DNA from: an uncultured Oscillospiraceae bacterium
GTDB lineage: Bacteria; Bacillota; Clostridia; Oscillospirales; Oscillospiraceae
DNA: 48,408 bases
NCBI GenBank assembly: GCA_900756575.1
Contig: CAAEKQ010000182.1
Span: forward strand, 1-48,408
Reading direction: 5' to 3'
Shown: piece by piece, positions 24,862-34,330 of the stretch
Layout of the letters: each line of letters starts with the position of its first letter
Position numbering within the stretch: position 1 is the stretch's first letter
Translations under genes and position numbers: made by a program
The notes under the pieces: generated by a model
Databases searched by the model: none
What the model saw: only the letters and a program-made list of their open reading frames with translations
Told to the model about the DNA's origin: nothing

Positions 24862-26247
24862 TTAGGTCTCCACAATCAGCTTGCCGCCGGAGGACATGGT
24901 GTATTCCCCGGCACCGTCAGCGGCCTTGGCGTGGATGGTAACGCCTGCGGGCGCGTCGATTTGCGCAGTTTCCACAGTGTCGGACAGAATCACATTGGAA
25001 TCGCCAGTGGCATACCAGCGGCTGCCCTGATCCATGGAAACATAGGCGTTCTGAATGGCGCCCGTGAGGCAGGTGGAGGTCATATAAACCCGGCAATCCC
25101 GCTCGGGATCCTCGTGGAGAATATCGCCGGTGACGGTCATATCCCGCATCCGCAGCTCATCGCCGGGGGTGGGACGGCCATTGACCCGGGCTGCATTGGG
25201 ATCGGCGTTCTTGCAGGTGCGCATCAGTGCGCCGCCGGTGACAATGTTGCAGTTGTCCAGGGAGACTTCCACGTTCTGGCCGTGCACCTCGATGGCAGTC
25301 TTTCCAGTCTTCACGTCGCAGTCGGTGAGGCTCAACTCGCCCACCTCGGTGTGACGGCCCATGACGCAGTGCATCAGGGAAAGATAGGTGCCGCACTTCA
25401 GCTCACAGCCGGTGAACTTGACGCTGGCTTCACCGGCCACAATGGCAGCCTGGCAGGCAACATCAAACTTACAATCGTTGAACACATCATGGCAGCCCCA
25501 GTCGGCATAGGCGCCGTAACCGGACTTGGTGGCGACCACCTTGCAGTCGTTGGCCTCCAGATACACAAAGCCGTTGGATGCGTCGGTGGACAGAGCGGCC
25601 CAGCCGTCGCAGGTAATCAGAGAGTTATAGAAATAGCTGTAGGAGTTCTGAACGGTGCAGTGGGTGCGGTTGTTGCCCTGAATCTCCAGAGGAGCGGGGG
25701 GATTCATCTTGGGGGGTTCGCCCGGGCAATCTGCGCCATAGGGAGCGCCGTGGCTCACCAGAATAGAGTCATAGACCTTCAAAACACTGCCGCCGCTGGC
25801 AGAGGTGGCAGTCCGGCTGAGACCGTTTACGTCAACAAGGCAGTCCTTCAAGGTCAGCTTTGCATGGTCGGAAACGCCTGCGCCCGCAGACTTTTCGCCC
25901 AGACCCTGACCGTCGCCGGACAGAGAAATGACAGCGCCCTCTACGGTAAAATCGGTGCTTGCACCCTCGGCGTAAATGCCGCCCACGGAGCCGTCATAGG
26001 AGACAATGCGGACGTCCTCGGCGGTGGTGTCGGTGATATCGCCGCCGTACAGGGTAGCGTCGTTGCCCGCAATCCGCTTGCCGTCCTTAATATAGACGGA
26101 GGGGGTCATCTCAGGGCCTGCGCCCATGGGAGGAGGGCCGCCCATTTTGTCTTCTAGGCCGTTCTCTTTGAACCAGTCCCAGGGCTCAATGGGAACATAG
26201 GGAATTCTGGGGACGATAACCGGATTGATTCCTTTGATCTGTGCCAT
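24862..26247 (-). CDS. Parallel beta-helix repeat protein without signal peptide
   Basis: A 461-residue protein from the ATG at 26247 (AAAGAAGG upstream; a further ATG at 26265 is less likely). After an N-terminal Pro-rich segment (IVPRIPYVPIEPWDWF, GGPPPMGAGPEM), nearly the whole length is short strand-turn repeats ('KLTLKDCLVDVNG', 'VKFTGCELKCGTY', 'GELSLTDCDVKTG') typical of right-handed beta-helix folds. Cysteines recur at equivalent repeat positions. No secretion signal or anchor is seen, which is unusual because most such proteins act outside the cell. No catalytic motif is recognised. It is transcribed alone, flanked by an upstream gap and the Gx gene end. Confidence 0.75.
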   Translation of the reverse strand: MAQIKGINPVIVPRIPYVPIEPWDWFKENGLEDKMGGPPPMGAGPEMTPSVYIKDGKRIAGNDATLYGGDITDTTAEDVRIVSYDGSVGGIYAEGASTDFTVEGAVISLSGDGQGLGEKSAGAGVSDHAKLTLKDCLVDVNGLSRTATSASGGSVLKVYDSILVSHGAPYGADCPGEPPKMNPPAPLEIQGNNRTHCTVQNSYSYFYNSLITCDGWAALSTDASNGFVYLEANDCKVVATKSGYGAYADWGCHDVFNDCKFDVACQAAIVAGEASVKFTGCELKCGTYLSLMHCVMGRHTEVGELSLTDCDVKTGKTAIEVHGQNVEVSLDNCNIVTGGALMRTCKNADPNAARVNGRPTPGDELRMRDMTVTGDILHEDPERDCRVYMTSTCLTGAIQNAYVSMDQGSRWYATGDSNVILSDTVETAQIDAPAGVTIHAKAADGAGEYTMSSGGKLIVET

Positions 26248-26400
26248 AATATGACCTTCTTTCATAACGTGTAATAGACGATGTTAGACAGAACGAATAT
26301 TTTGCATTCCGACTGTCAGAAAGCTAACTATATCATAGCGCAAACTGAGTCTACAATCAAGCATTATTTTGGCTTTTGATGGGATTCTTTTTAAGAGCAA

Positions 26401-26432
26401 CGCCGCATACTCCGGAAATGGAATATGCGGCG
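26401..26432 (-). terminator. Hairpin downstream of polA
   Basis: CGCCGCATA pairs with TATGCGGCG. On the minus strand only a weak T-rich tail follows, so it is a probable but imperfect terminator of polA. Confidence 0.6.
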
Positions 26433-26442
26433 ATTGTGGTGT

Positions 26443-29022
26443 TTATTCCTTTGCCTCGTACCAGCTGCGGCCCATGTGGGCGTCTGCCACCAGGGGCACC
26501 TTGAGCTGGGCGGCGGAGGTCATTTCTTCGGTGATGAGCCGCATCACGGTCTCGGCCTCCTGCTCCGGGCATTCCACGATCAGTTCATCGTGAACCTGGA
26601 GCACCAGACGGGCGGACAGATGTTCCTGCTGCATCCGGTTCCGAACCCGGATCATGGCCAGCTTGATGATATCCGCGGCGGTGCCCTGAATGGGGGTGTT
26701 CAGCGCCATCCGCTCGGCCCCGGAACGGACATTGAAATTGGTACTTTTCAGCTCCGGCAGACTGCGGCGGCGGCCATAGCTGGTCTCCACATAGCCCTTT
26801 TCTCGGGCGTTCTCCACCACGTTTTTCATATAGGCCTTCACGCCGGTGTAGTGGCCCAGATAGCCGTCGATATACGCCCGGGCCTCCTTCCGGCTGACGC
26901 CGATGTCCCCGGCCAGAGAGAAATCGGAGATGCCATAGACAATGCCGAAGTTCACGGCCTTGGCACTGCGGCGCATTTGGGGGGTGACTTCCTCCGGGGA
27001 AACGCCGAATACTGTAGCTGCGGTAACGGTGTGGAAATCCTCGCCGGAACGGAATGCATCCTGCATGGTCTTGTCGTCGGCAATATCGCTGAGTACCCGC
27101 AGCTCGATCTGGCTGTAGTCCGCGTCCACCAGTACACAGCCCGGGGCGGGGACGAACATCTTGCGAATTTCGCCGCCCAATTCCGTGCGAACGGGGATGT
27201 TCTGGAGGTTGGGATCGGTGGAGCTCAGCCGGCCAGTGGCAGTGACCATGTTTTGAAAGGTGGTGTGGATCCGCCCGTCGGCGCCGATGACCTTTAGTAG
27301 ACCCTCGGCATAGGTGGAACGGAGCTTAGTGAGCATCCGGTAGTCGATGATGGCGGGGATAATGGGGTGCTTGTCCTTGAGCTGTTCCAGCACGTCGATG
27401 TTGGTGGAATAGCCGGACTTGGTCTTTTTTCCGTGGGGCAGCTCCAGGGTTTCAAAGAGCAGCGTGCCCAGCTGCTTGGTGGAATTGATGTTAAAGGGGC
27501 CGCCTGCATAGCCATAGATCAGATTTTCGCAGTCGGAGATCCGCTGACTGAGCATCTGCTCAAAGGCAGTGAGGGTGTCGCGATCCACGAGAATACCGGC
27601 GTGCTCCATTTCGGCCAGAACCGGGCACAGGGGAAAATCAATGTCCCAATAGACCTGCTCCATGCCCGCCTGCTTGACCTGCTCGGGAAGCACGGTATAG
27701 AGCTGGGCAATGGCGGCGGCTTCCCCTGCCAGACCGTCGGAAATGGAGGCACCACAATAGCGCTCCATCAGATCCCCCAGCGCATAGCCGGAGCGGGCGG
27801 GCTCCAACAGATAGGCGGCCAGCGCAGTGTCATAGGCAAAGCCCTGAATGCTTCTCCCTTGCCGCAAAAGCTGGGTCATCATGGATTTGCAGTCGTGGAC
27901 GATTTTTCGGGTCTCCGGGGCAAATACACCATCTAATAGCCGTTCCCAGTCCATGAGCCCCAGAATTCCCTGCTCTGCGGTGTAGACCGCATTGTTAAGG
28001 GAGACCGCCATAGCCGTCAAATCGGCATTTGCGGAGATAAACAGCGGACCGCTTCCGGGCAGCAGCGCGAGAAATGCATCCAAATCCTCCGGAGTTTCGA
28101 GGCCCCGAATGTCCAGCGCGGGAAGATCGGCGTGGAGCTCCGGAAGCTCGGCCTCCAGCAGGCGGTATTTATCAATGAGCCGCCCGAAGCTTAATCTGCG
28201 GAACAGCTCCAGCACCTTGGCCCGATCCCAGGGCTGCATGATGTTGTCCTGGGGATGGAATTCCACCGGGGCATTGCAGCGGATGGTGGCAAGATCATAG
28301 CTCTGGTAGGCGGAATCCTTACCCTCCTGAAGCTTCCGGCGCAGGGCGGGCTTCAAATCCTCGTCCTGAGCGTGGGCATAGACGTTGTCCAGCGTGCCGA
28401 ACTTCGACATCAAATCCTTGGCGGTTTTCTCGCCTACCCCGGGAACGCCGGGATAGTTGTCGGAGGAATCGCCCATTAGCGCTTTCAGGTCGATGAGTCC
28501 CTTGGGCGGGAAGCCGTATTCCTCCTGAAACACGGCGGGGGTATAGTTCACGGAGCGGGTGCGCCCGGCCTTGGTGGTGACCAGCTTGACAGTGACATGG
28601 TTGTCTACCAGCTGGAGGGAATCCCGATCACCGGTGACCACCACGCAGTCCCAGCCGTTTTCTCTGCAGATCCGTCCGGCGGTTCCGAGAATATCGTCGG
28701 CCTCCCAGCCCTGGAGAGAGTAGGTGGGAATGTGCATGGCAGAAAGAATTTCCTTGAGAATGGGCATCTGAGAGGCCAGATCGTCGGGCATGGGCTTCCG
28801 GGTGGCCTTGTAGCCCTCATAGGCGGTGTGGCGGAAGGTGGGGCCCTTCTCGTCAAAGGCCACGGCCAGAGCTTCGGGCTTTTCCTCGTCCAGCAGGGAC
28901 TGCATGATGTTGAGGAAGCCGTAGATGGCGCCGGTGGGCTGACCGGATTGGGAAGACAGATAGCCAACGCCGTAGAATGCCCGGTTGATGATGCTGTTGC
29001 CGTCCAGAATCATGAGTTTCAT
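26443..29022 (-). CDS. polA: DNA polymerase I
   Basis: An 859-residue family A polymerase for Okazaki fragment maturation and repair. Residues 1-290 form the 5'-nuclease domain (LDGNSIINRAFYG; 'GWEADDILGT'; 'VVTGDRDSLQLV'; 'GDSSDNYPGVPGVGEKTA'). The central 3'-5' exonuclease domain lacks the DxE proofreading residues, as in many Firmicutes. The polymerase domain has motif A 'DADYSQIELRVLSDIA', the O-helix 'RRSAKAVNFGIVYG' and motif C 'QVHDELIVE'. Full length. A weak promoter (TTACGA, 17 nt, TATGAT) lies about 30 bases upstream of the ATG. Confidence 0.97.
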   Translation of the reverse strand: MKLMILDGNSIINRAFYGVGYLSSQSGQPTGAIYGFLNIMQSLLDEEKPEALAVAFDEKGPTFRHTAYEGYKATRKPMPDDLASQMPILKEILSAMHIPTYSLQGWEADDILGTAGRICRENGWDCVVVTGDRDSLQLVDNHVTVKLVTTKAGRTRSVNYTPAVFQEEYGFPPKGLIDLKALMGDSSDNYPGVPGVGEKTAKDLMSKFGTLDNVYAHAQDEDLKPALRRKLQEGKDSAYQSYDLATIRCNAPVEFHPQDNIMQPWDRAKVLELFRRLSFGRLIDKYRLLEAELPELHADLPALDIRGLETPEDLDAFLALLPGSGPLFISANADLTAMAVSLNNAVYTAEQGILGLMDWERLLDGVFAPETRKIVHDCKSMMTQLLRQGRSIQGFAYDTALAAYLLEPARSGYALGDLMERYCGASISDGLAGEAAAIAQLYTVLPEQVKQAGMEQVYWDIDFPLCPVLAEMEHAGILVDRDTLTAFEQMLSQRISDCENLIYGYAGGPFNINSTKQLGTLLFETLELPHGKKTKSGYSTNIDVLEQLKDKHPIIPAIIDYRMLTKLRSTYAEGLLKVIGADGRIHTTFQNMVTATGRLSSTDPNLQNIPVRTELGGEIRKMFVPAPGCVLVDADYSQIELRVLSDIADDKTMQDAFRSGEDFHTVTAATVFGVSPEEVTPQMRRSAKAVNFGIVYGISDFSLAGDIGVSRKEARAYIDGYLGHYTGVKAYMKNVVENAREKGYVETSYGRRRSLPELKSTNFNVRSGAERMALNTPIQGTAADIIKLAMIRVRNRMQQEHLSARLVLQVHDELIVECPEQEAETVMRLITEEMTSAAQLKVPLVADAHMGRSWYEAKE

Positions 29023-29099
29023 ATAATCACCTTGTTACATCATAGTTTGCAGTGATGGTTGTCGTAAAATGTAGCGGGATGGGTCATTGCGAAGCGAAC

Positions 29100-30212
29100 T
29101 TAAAAATACATAAACAGATTACACTTAATCATACCGTTATAGAGCTTCCGCTTTTTGGTGCAGCGCCTTCCGTAGTACCGCTCCAGCTCCTCCTCGGAGG
29201 AAATGATATAAACGCCATAGTCCTTCTGACCGCCCACTGTGCGGCCAAAGCCCCGCAGCAGCTGCTGGGCCTGACGCTGCTCCATCATCCGCTGACCGTA
29301 GGGCGGGTTGGTGACGATCACGCCTTTCCCCTCCGGCAGCGTTAGCTTGGTGGCGTCGGCCTGGGAGAAGGTGATATATTTGTCCATCCCGGCCTTCTTC
29401 GCGTTGCTCTGGGCAATGGCCAGGGATTTGGGGTCAATGTCGGAAGCGTAGATGTGGTAATCCCCGTGGAATTCCTTATCCAGGGCTTCACTGCGGGCCT
29501 TCTGCCACAGCTCGGGCCTGCTGATGTCCCACTTCTGGCAGGAGAAGCTGCGGTTCAGACCCGGGGCGCGGTTCTTTGCGATCATCGCGGCTTCAATGGC
29601 GATGGTGCCGGAGCCGCAGAAGGGATCCACAAAGTTGTCCCGGCCACGATACCGGGCGAGATTCACCATGGCGGCGGCGAGGGTTTCCCGCAGAGGCGCA
29701 TCATTCCCCACGGCACGGTAGCCGCGCTTGTGGAGACCTGCGCCGGTGGTGTCCAGAAACAGCTCGGCCTGATCCTTCATAATGGAGAATTGCAGCTGAT
29801 ACAGGCTGCCGGTTTCCGGCATCCAACCCACATGATATTTCTCCCCCAGACGCTTGGCCGCGGCCTTTTTCACAATGGCCTGACAGTCGGGGACGGAGTG
29901 GAGCTGGGAGCCCAGGCAGTGCCCCTTTACCGGGAACGCGCCATTTTTTGGAATAATGGCCTCCAGCGGAGTGCGATAAACCCCCTGGAACAGCTCCTCA
30001 AAGGTGCGGGCGGGGAAGGAAGCCAGCCGCAGCAGTACCCGCTCGCCGGTACGAAGCCACAGGTTTGCCCGGATAATATCCTCAAAGGTGCCCTTGAACA
30101 GCACCCGCCCGTTTTCGGCGGCAACCTCCTTCATGTCAAGCCGGCGAAGCTCCTGGGCGCAGAGTCCCTCCAGACCAAACAGGCAGGGGACGGAAAGTGT
30201 AAATTCAGTCAT
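29100..30212 (-). CDS. RlmL-type 23S rRNA methyltransferase (THUMP plus Rossmann)
   Basis: A 370-residue class I SAM-dependent methyltransferase. The N-terminal ferredoxin-like and THUMP region spans about 1-160. The catalytic part has 'FVDPFCGSGTIAIEAAMIAKN' (motif I) and the NPPY motif in 'VTNPPYGQRM', typical of N2-guanosine and N-adenine base methylation. It matches the single-domain YpsC/RlmL-N family of Firmicutes. The promoter on the minus strand is TTGCAC, 17 nt, TATACT. A perfect 14-bp palindrome sits between promoter and ATG. Confidence 0.92.
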   Translation of the reverse strand: MTEFTLSVPCLFGLEGLCAQELRRLDMKEVAAENGRVLFKGTFEDIIRANLWLRTGERVLLRLASFPARTFEELFQGVYRTPLEAIIPKNGAFPVKGHCLGSQLHSVPDCQAIVKKAAAKRLGEKYHVGWMPETGSLYQLQFSIMKDQAELFLDTTGAGLHKRGYRAVGNDAPLRETLAAAMVNLARYRGRDNFVDPFCGSGTIAIEAAMIAKNRAPGLNRSFSCQKWDISRPELWQKARSEALDKEFHGDYHIYASDIDPKSLAIAQSNAKKAGMDKYITFSQADATKLTLPEGKGVIVTNPPYGQRMMEQRQAQQLLRGFGRTVGGQKDYGVYIISSEEELERYYGRRCTKKRKLYNGMIKCNLFMYF

Positions 30213-30239
30213 TGATTTCTCCTCGTCATTCTATCATTG

Positions 30240-30253
30240 TGCGGAATTCCGCA
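30240..30253. repeat. Perfect 14-bp palindrome in the leader of the methyltransferase gene
   Basis: TGCGGAATTCCGCA is fully self-complementary and lies just downstream of the predicted start of transcription, where an operator would act. No regulator is adjacent. A chance palindrome is possible. Confidence 0.35.
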
Positions 30254-30409
30254 TGTTCTTATCCGTTTAGTATACCTGAATTTCCCGAAAAGTGCAATAC
30301 AAAGCGACACAGTGGAGCCCAATGGGTGATTGCGTGCAACGCCGGATATTTTTACTCCGGCATCTGTAAGCGCCAGGGTCTGGTGAAGCAGGAAACGGGA
30401 TAAAAGATC

Positions 30410-30441
30410 GCCCGGAGTCGGATTTTGTACCGGCTCCGGGC
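30410..30441 (-). terminator. Terminator of the ADH-ALDH operon
   Basis: GCCCGGAG pairs with CTCCGGGC, with further inner pairing, and is followed on the minus strand by GATCTTTTA. Confidence 0.75.
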
Positions 30442-30446
30442 AAACT

Positions 30447-31817
30447 TTATTTCAGGAACATTCGCAGCAGCTTTTCCTTCCAGGGGGTATACTTCTGGTA
30501 CCGCATGGGAAGATCCAGCCAGTTGCCTTTGTCCACAATGCTCTTTTCGTGGGTGAACGTATCAAAACCGTATTTGCCGTGGTAGCTGCCCATACCGCTC
30601 ATGCCCACGCCGCCAAAGCCCATCTGGGAGGTGGCAAGATGGATGATGGTATCGTTGACGCAGCCGCCGCCATAGCTGACGTTTTCCTGCACATAGCGGA
30701 TATGCCCGCGGTCTGTGGAGAAAATATACAGGGCCAGGGGCTTGGGCCGGGACTGGACAAAGCTTACGGCTTCCTCGGTGGTGTGATAGGTCAGCACCGG
30801 CAGGATTGGGGCAAACAGCTCCTGACCCATAGCCGGACCGTCCGGGGAAACGGGGCCTACCACCGTTGGAGCGATTTGCAGGGTTTCGGGATTGGCTTCG
30901 CCGCCGAACAGGATGGTTTCACCGTTCAGAATTTTGGAGATCCGGTCAAAGTGCCGCCGGTTGACAATGCGGCCATAGTCGGGATTTTGCAGGGGATTTC
31001 CCCCGTACATCTCCCGAATGGCGTCGTAAAACAGGGGCAGGAACTGATCCTTAACGGAATCCTGAATCAGCAGATAGTCCGGGGCTACACAGGTCTGCCC
31101 GCAGTTGAGGTATTTACCGAAGGCAATGCGCTTGGCGGCGACCTTTAGATTGGCGGTTTCATCCACTATGCAGGGGCTTTTTCCGCCCATCTCCAGGGTC
31201 ACCGGGGTGAAATGCTCGGCGGCCTTTTGTAGCACCAGCTTGCCTACCGCGGTGCCGCCGGTGAAGAAAATATAGTCGAATTTCTGCTCCAGAAGGCTCT
31301 GGTTTTCTGCCCGGCCGCCCTCGATCACCGCCACATATTCCTCCGGGAACACCGCAGCAATCAGCTTTTTGATGACGGCGGAGGTGGCGGGGGAATAGGC
31401 GCTGGGCTTTAAGATGACGGTATTTCCCGCGGCAATGGCGTCGGCCAGGGGCTCCAGGGTCAGCATAAAGGGGTAGTTCCAGGGACTCATAATCAGCACG
31501 CAGCCGTAGGGCTCCTTTAACACATAGCTCCGGGACGGAAACTGGGCAATGGGCGTGCGAACCCGCTTTTTCGCCGCAAAATCCCGAAGATGGGTCTTCA
31601 TATAGGAAATTTCGCTGAGGGTCAGGCCGGTTTCGCACATATAGCTCTCAAAGGCGCTTTTTCCCAGATCCGCCTGGAGGGCGGCGTGGATCGCCGGCTC
31701 CATTTCCCGGATTTTTCGATACAGGCTGTCCAGCATCAGCTCCCGAAAGGCAAGGCTTCGGGTTGCGCCGGTGCGATAATAGTTCCGCTGGGCTTCCATG
31801 AGGGCAGAAAGCTCCAT
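30447..31817 (-). CDS. Aldehyde dehydrogenase (NAD(P)-dependent, class 3-like)
   Basis: A 456-residue ALDH of the short class-3 or fatty-aldehyde type. Visible motifs are 'MSPWNYPFMLTLEPLADAIAAGNTVILKPS', the general-base Glu in 'VTLEMGGKSPCIV', the nucleophile Cys in 'NCGQTCVAPDYLL', and 'GMGSYHGKYGFDTFTHEKS' near the end. It oxidises aldehydes to acids. Its ATG overlaps the stop of the Fe-alcohol dehydrogenase (TAATG), so the two are coupled and could pass an aldehyde from alcohol to acid or the reverse. Confidence 0.94.
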   Translation of the reverse strand: MELSALMEAQRNYYRTGATRSLAFRELMLDSLYRKIREMEPAIHAALQADLGKSAFESYMCETGLTLSEISYMKTHLRDFAAKKRVRTPIAQFPSRSYVLKEPYGCVLIMSPWNYPFMLTLEPLADAIAAGNTVILKPSAYSPATSAVIKKLIAAVFPEEYVAVIEGGRAENQSLLEQKFDYIFFTGGTAVGKLVLQKAAEHFTPVTLEMGGKSPCIVDETANLKVAAKRIAFGKYLNCGQTCVAPDYLLIQDSVKDQFLPLFYDAIREMYGGNPLQNPDYGRIVNRRHFDRISKILNGETILFGGEANPETLQIAPTVVGPVSPDGPAMGQELFAPILPVLTYHTTEEAVSFVQSRPKPLALYIFSTDRGHIRYVQENVSYGGGCVNDTIIHLATSQMGFGGVGMSGMGSYHGKYGFDTFTHEKSIVDKGNWLDLPMRYQKYTPWKEKLLRMFLK

Positions 31818-32995
31818 TAGAATGCCTCCTTTAGAATGGTCAGAATTTCCGGTATGCCGGCGGCTTTGGGGTTGACAATGATGGCGCCGTCAGAGATGGC
31901 GGTTTCCGCAACCTGCCGGAACTGATCCGGATTCACCCGCCCGGTATCCTTTAGGGTCATGGGCAGACCATAGGGCGCGAAGGACGCCACGAATTCCGTA
32001 ACCACTTCCACCGCTTTTTCTGCCCGGTGGTCTGCAGGCGTGCTGCAATAGACCTCCGGCCCGGCAAGATGGAGCAGCAGGTCGCTGTATCCACTCCGGC
32101 ATTTGTCCAGGTTATAGGCCATCACATGGGGCAGAAGAATGCTCATCGCATCCCCGTGGGCCACATGGCAAACGCCGCCCAGAGCATGACCAATGGCGTG
32201 TACCAGTCCCACCATGGAATTCCCAAAGGACGTACCGGCCATTAGGCTGGCGTTTGCCATGGCCATTCGGGCTTCTTTATTGCCCGGATGGGCAGCGGCG
32301 ATGGGCAGATAGCGCATAATCAGCGGAATCGCACCGGCGGCGTAGGCGTCGGACATGGGATTCTTTTGGAGGCAGGTAAAGCTCTCAATGGCATGGCACA
32401 GCGCATCAATACCGGTGGAGGCCGTTACCTTCGGCGGAAGGGTCATGGTCATTCGAAGGTCCAGAACGGCCGCATCCGGGAGCAGATGCGCAGAAAGGTA
32501 CTCCTGCTTGACCTGCTTTTGGGGATTGGAGATCACGGCCACCGGAGTAACCTCGCTGCCGGTTCCGGCGGTGGTGGGTACGGCGAGAAAGGGAATGTGC
32601 CGTCCGGCGGTGAGCACCTCGCAGCCCATCAGCGATTCGATGTTGTCGGTGTTCTGGCTGATGACCATCCGGACGCCCTTTGCCGTGTCAATGACGCTGC
32701 CGCCGCCCACGGCCAAAATGCTGTCACAGCCCTGCTCCTTATAATGGGCGGCAATTTGATTGACCACGGCAACGGAGCTGTCGGCGGGAATGTCGGTGAA
32801 TATGGCTTTGGGTACCGTGGGGGCAATGGCATGGAGCACCGTATCCACGGCGCCTACCTGCTTTAGCCCCTGGTCGCTGAGCAGCAAGGGGGCATGGGCC
32901 TCCAGGGCATGAAGCTCATAGGGGATGTTCTCCAGTGCGGCTTCACCGGAGAGAATTTTCACGGGGTTATGGTATTCGTAATACAGGGGGAGCAT
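31817..32995 (-). CDS. Iron-containing alcohol dehydrogenase
   Basis: A 392-residue group III alcohol dehydrogenase. The start at 32995 has AAAGGAG eight bases upstream; the open frame above it adds an unrelated 24 residues. The NAD(P) motif is 'AVGGGSVIDTAKGV'. Metal-binding residues fall in 'DALCHAIESF', 'HAIGHALGGVCHVAHGDA'. It interconverts alcohols and aldehydes in fermentation. It lies between an SCP2-like gene and ALDH on one operon. Confidence 0.94.
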   Translation of the reverse strand: MLPLYYEYHNPVKILSGEAALENIPYELHALEAHAPLLLSDQGLKQVGAVDTVLHAIAPTVPKAIFTDIPADSSVAVVNQIAAHYKEQGCDSILAVGGGSVIDTAKGVRMVISQNTDNIESLMGCEVLTAGRHIPFLAVPTTAGTGSEVTPVAVISNPQKQVKQEYLSAHLLPDAAVLDLRMTMTLPPKVTASTGIDALCHAIESFTCLQKNPMSDAYAAGAIPLIMRYLPIAAAHPGNKEARMAMANASLMAGTSFGNSMVGLVHAIGHALGGVCHVAHGDAMSILLPHVMAYNLDKCRSGYSDLLLHLAGPEVYCSTPADHRAEKAVEVVTEFVASFAPYGLPMTLKDTGRVNPDQFRQVAETAISDGAIIVNPKAAGIPEILTILKEAF

Positions 32996-33021
32996 ATCGG
33001 TTTCTCCTTTATTATACTGGA

Positions 33022-33501
33022 TCAAAGGGCGGGAATCAATCGAAGATACACGAGCAAGGTAGGGCATTGTTTCTTCGGCAGACTTTTGAGAATTCGGCGG
33101 GTCATAAAGCCAGGGAACAGATAGGCTTCCACCAGGTCTACCACCCGAACAATGCCCATGGTTTCGTTGATGTTGCCCCGAAGGGTAAACGCGTGGGCGG
33201 CATAAGCGCCGGAGATGCCCATCCGGCCGGTAAACACGCGGAAGGCCATTTTCTCGTTTTTGAAGATAATTTCGATATCCGGCTGAGCGGATGCAGGGGC
33301 TTTCTGGATGGTGCCGCCCAGAACCATAAACGTCAGGCTGGGGGCGCCTGGCTTCGGGGATACAGCGAAGCGAATGGTATGCCCCTCCGGCAGGGCGCTG
33401 AGCTCCTGGCGAACCCGGCTGTCGGCATGGGAGAGTACGCGAATGCCGCGATAGAGCACCTGGAGCACCACACTGCAGGCCAGGGCACGGGGACTATGCA
33501 T
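33022..33501 (-). CDS. SCP2-like sterol-carrier domain protein
   Basis: A 159-residue protein from the ATG at 33501 (AAAGGAAG six bases upstream). The stretch 'GHTIRFAVSPKPGAPSLTFMVLGGTIQKAPASAQPDIEIIFKNEKMAFRVFTGRMGISGAYAAHAFTLRGN' fits the SCP2 lipid-binding fold. A hydrophobic C-terminal segment ends in 'LLVYLRLIPAL'. It begins the operon and precedes ADH and ALDH, so it may bind a hydrophobic alcohol or aldehyde substrate. That idea rests on context only. Confidence 0.7.
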   Translation of the reverse strand: MHSPRALACSVVLQVLYRGIRVLSHADSRVRQELSALPEGHTIRFAVSPKPGAPSLTFMVLGGTIQKAPASAQPDIEIIFKNEKMAFRVFTGRMGISGAYAAHAFTLRGNINETMGIVRVVDLVEAYLFPGFMTRRILKSLPKKQCPTLLVYLRLIPAL

Positions 33502-33560
33502 GGTTAACTTCCTTTCTAATAGCAAACAAATAGTTCATAAAGTGAATCATCTGATTTAGT

Positions 33561-33589
33561 ATGATACCGCAGACCCGGCGGTTTGTCAA
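33561..33589 (-). promoter_or_regulatory. Promoter of the SCP2-ADH-ALDH operon
   Basis: On the minus strand TTGACA, 17 nt, TATCAT. It is close to consensus, about 60 bases before the ATG. Confidence 0.8.
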
Positions 33590-33602
33590 TGAAAAAATCA
33601 AA

Positions 33603-33660
33603 CTGATACCATAAAATATTCAAAAACTGATACTTCATCAAATATCAGAATGCGTGTATA
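33603..33660 (+). promoter_or_regulatory. Promoter region of the B6 salvage operon with CTGATAC repeats
   Basis: CTGATAC occurs twice, at 33603 and 33627 (24 bases apart), and is followed by ATATCAG in inverse orientation near 33642. TATACT near 33657 with TTCATC 17 nt upstream is the promoter candidate. The repeats overlap the -35 side, as an operator would. The regulator is unknown. Confidence 0.45.
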
Positions 33661-33723
33661 CTTTAGGGCATCAAAGGTTTGCGCAAATCTCCTGAAATCC
33701 GATTTGAAAGCAGGAGAAAACTT

Positions 33724-34239
33724 ATGAATCAAAATGTCCGCCGTATTACCGTCGCCGCGTTGGGCGCGGCACTGGTGTGTATCTGCACCAGCGTATTCAA
33801 ATTTCCCATTCCCCTGGGCTATGCACACCTGGGCAACTGCATGATCCTTCTGTTTGGCGTGTTTTTTGATCCCTGGATCGGCGCGTTTGCAGGCGGGGTC
33901 GGCTCTGCCATCTCTGATCTGCTGGGCTACCCGGAATGGGTGATCCCCACGCTGATCATCAAGAGCATCATGGGCTTTGTGGTGGCCGCTATCGCCAAGA
34001 AAAAGGGCGAGCAGGCCAAGGTGCGTTCCGTTCGGACGCTGCTGGCCGTGATCGCCGGGATTGTGGTGATGGTTGTGGGCTATTTCATTGGCGGCTCCAT
34101 CCTCTATGGTTCCGTGATTACCGGCGCAACCCAGATTCCCGGACTTTCCGCCGAGGGCGTGATTGGCATCATTCTGTTCTATGTGATTGCCGCTGCGCTG
34201 GAGGCTGCCGGGCTGACGAAAAAGCTCGCCGCAGTATAA
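33724..34239 (+). CDS. ECF transporter S component, probably for a B6 vitamer
   Basis: A 171-residue integral membrane protein with about six spans; the ATG at 33724 has GCAGGAG upstream. The S-component pattern is visible in 'FPIPLGYAHLGNCMILLFGVFFDPWIGAFAGGVGSAISDLLGYPEW'. S components capture a vitamin and borrow the shared EcfT/A energising module encoded elsewhere. The gene directly downstream encodes a pyridoxal/pyridoxamine kinase, so vitamin B6 is the likely substrate. The family is sure; the substrate is inference. Confidence 0.88.
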   Translation: MNQNVRRITVAALGAALVCICTSVFKFPIPLGYAHLGNCMILLFGVFFDPWIGAFAGGVGSAISDLLGYPEWVIPTLIIKSIMGFVVAAIAKKKGEQAKVRSVRTLLAVIAGIVVMVVGYFIGGSILYGSVITGATQIPGLSAEGVIGIILFYVIAAALEAAGLTKKLAAV

Positions 34240-34330
34240 ACACCCTATTTGGAGGCTTCGGTCACTGCTCCCCCACATGGGGGAGCCTTTGGCGTTTCCG
34301 GCGGCAGAATTCTGAAAGGGGGAACTTCCC

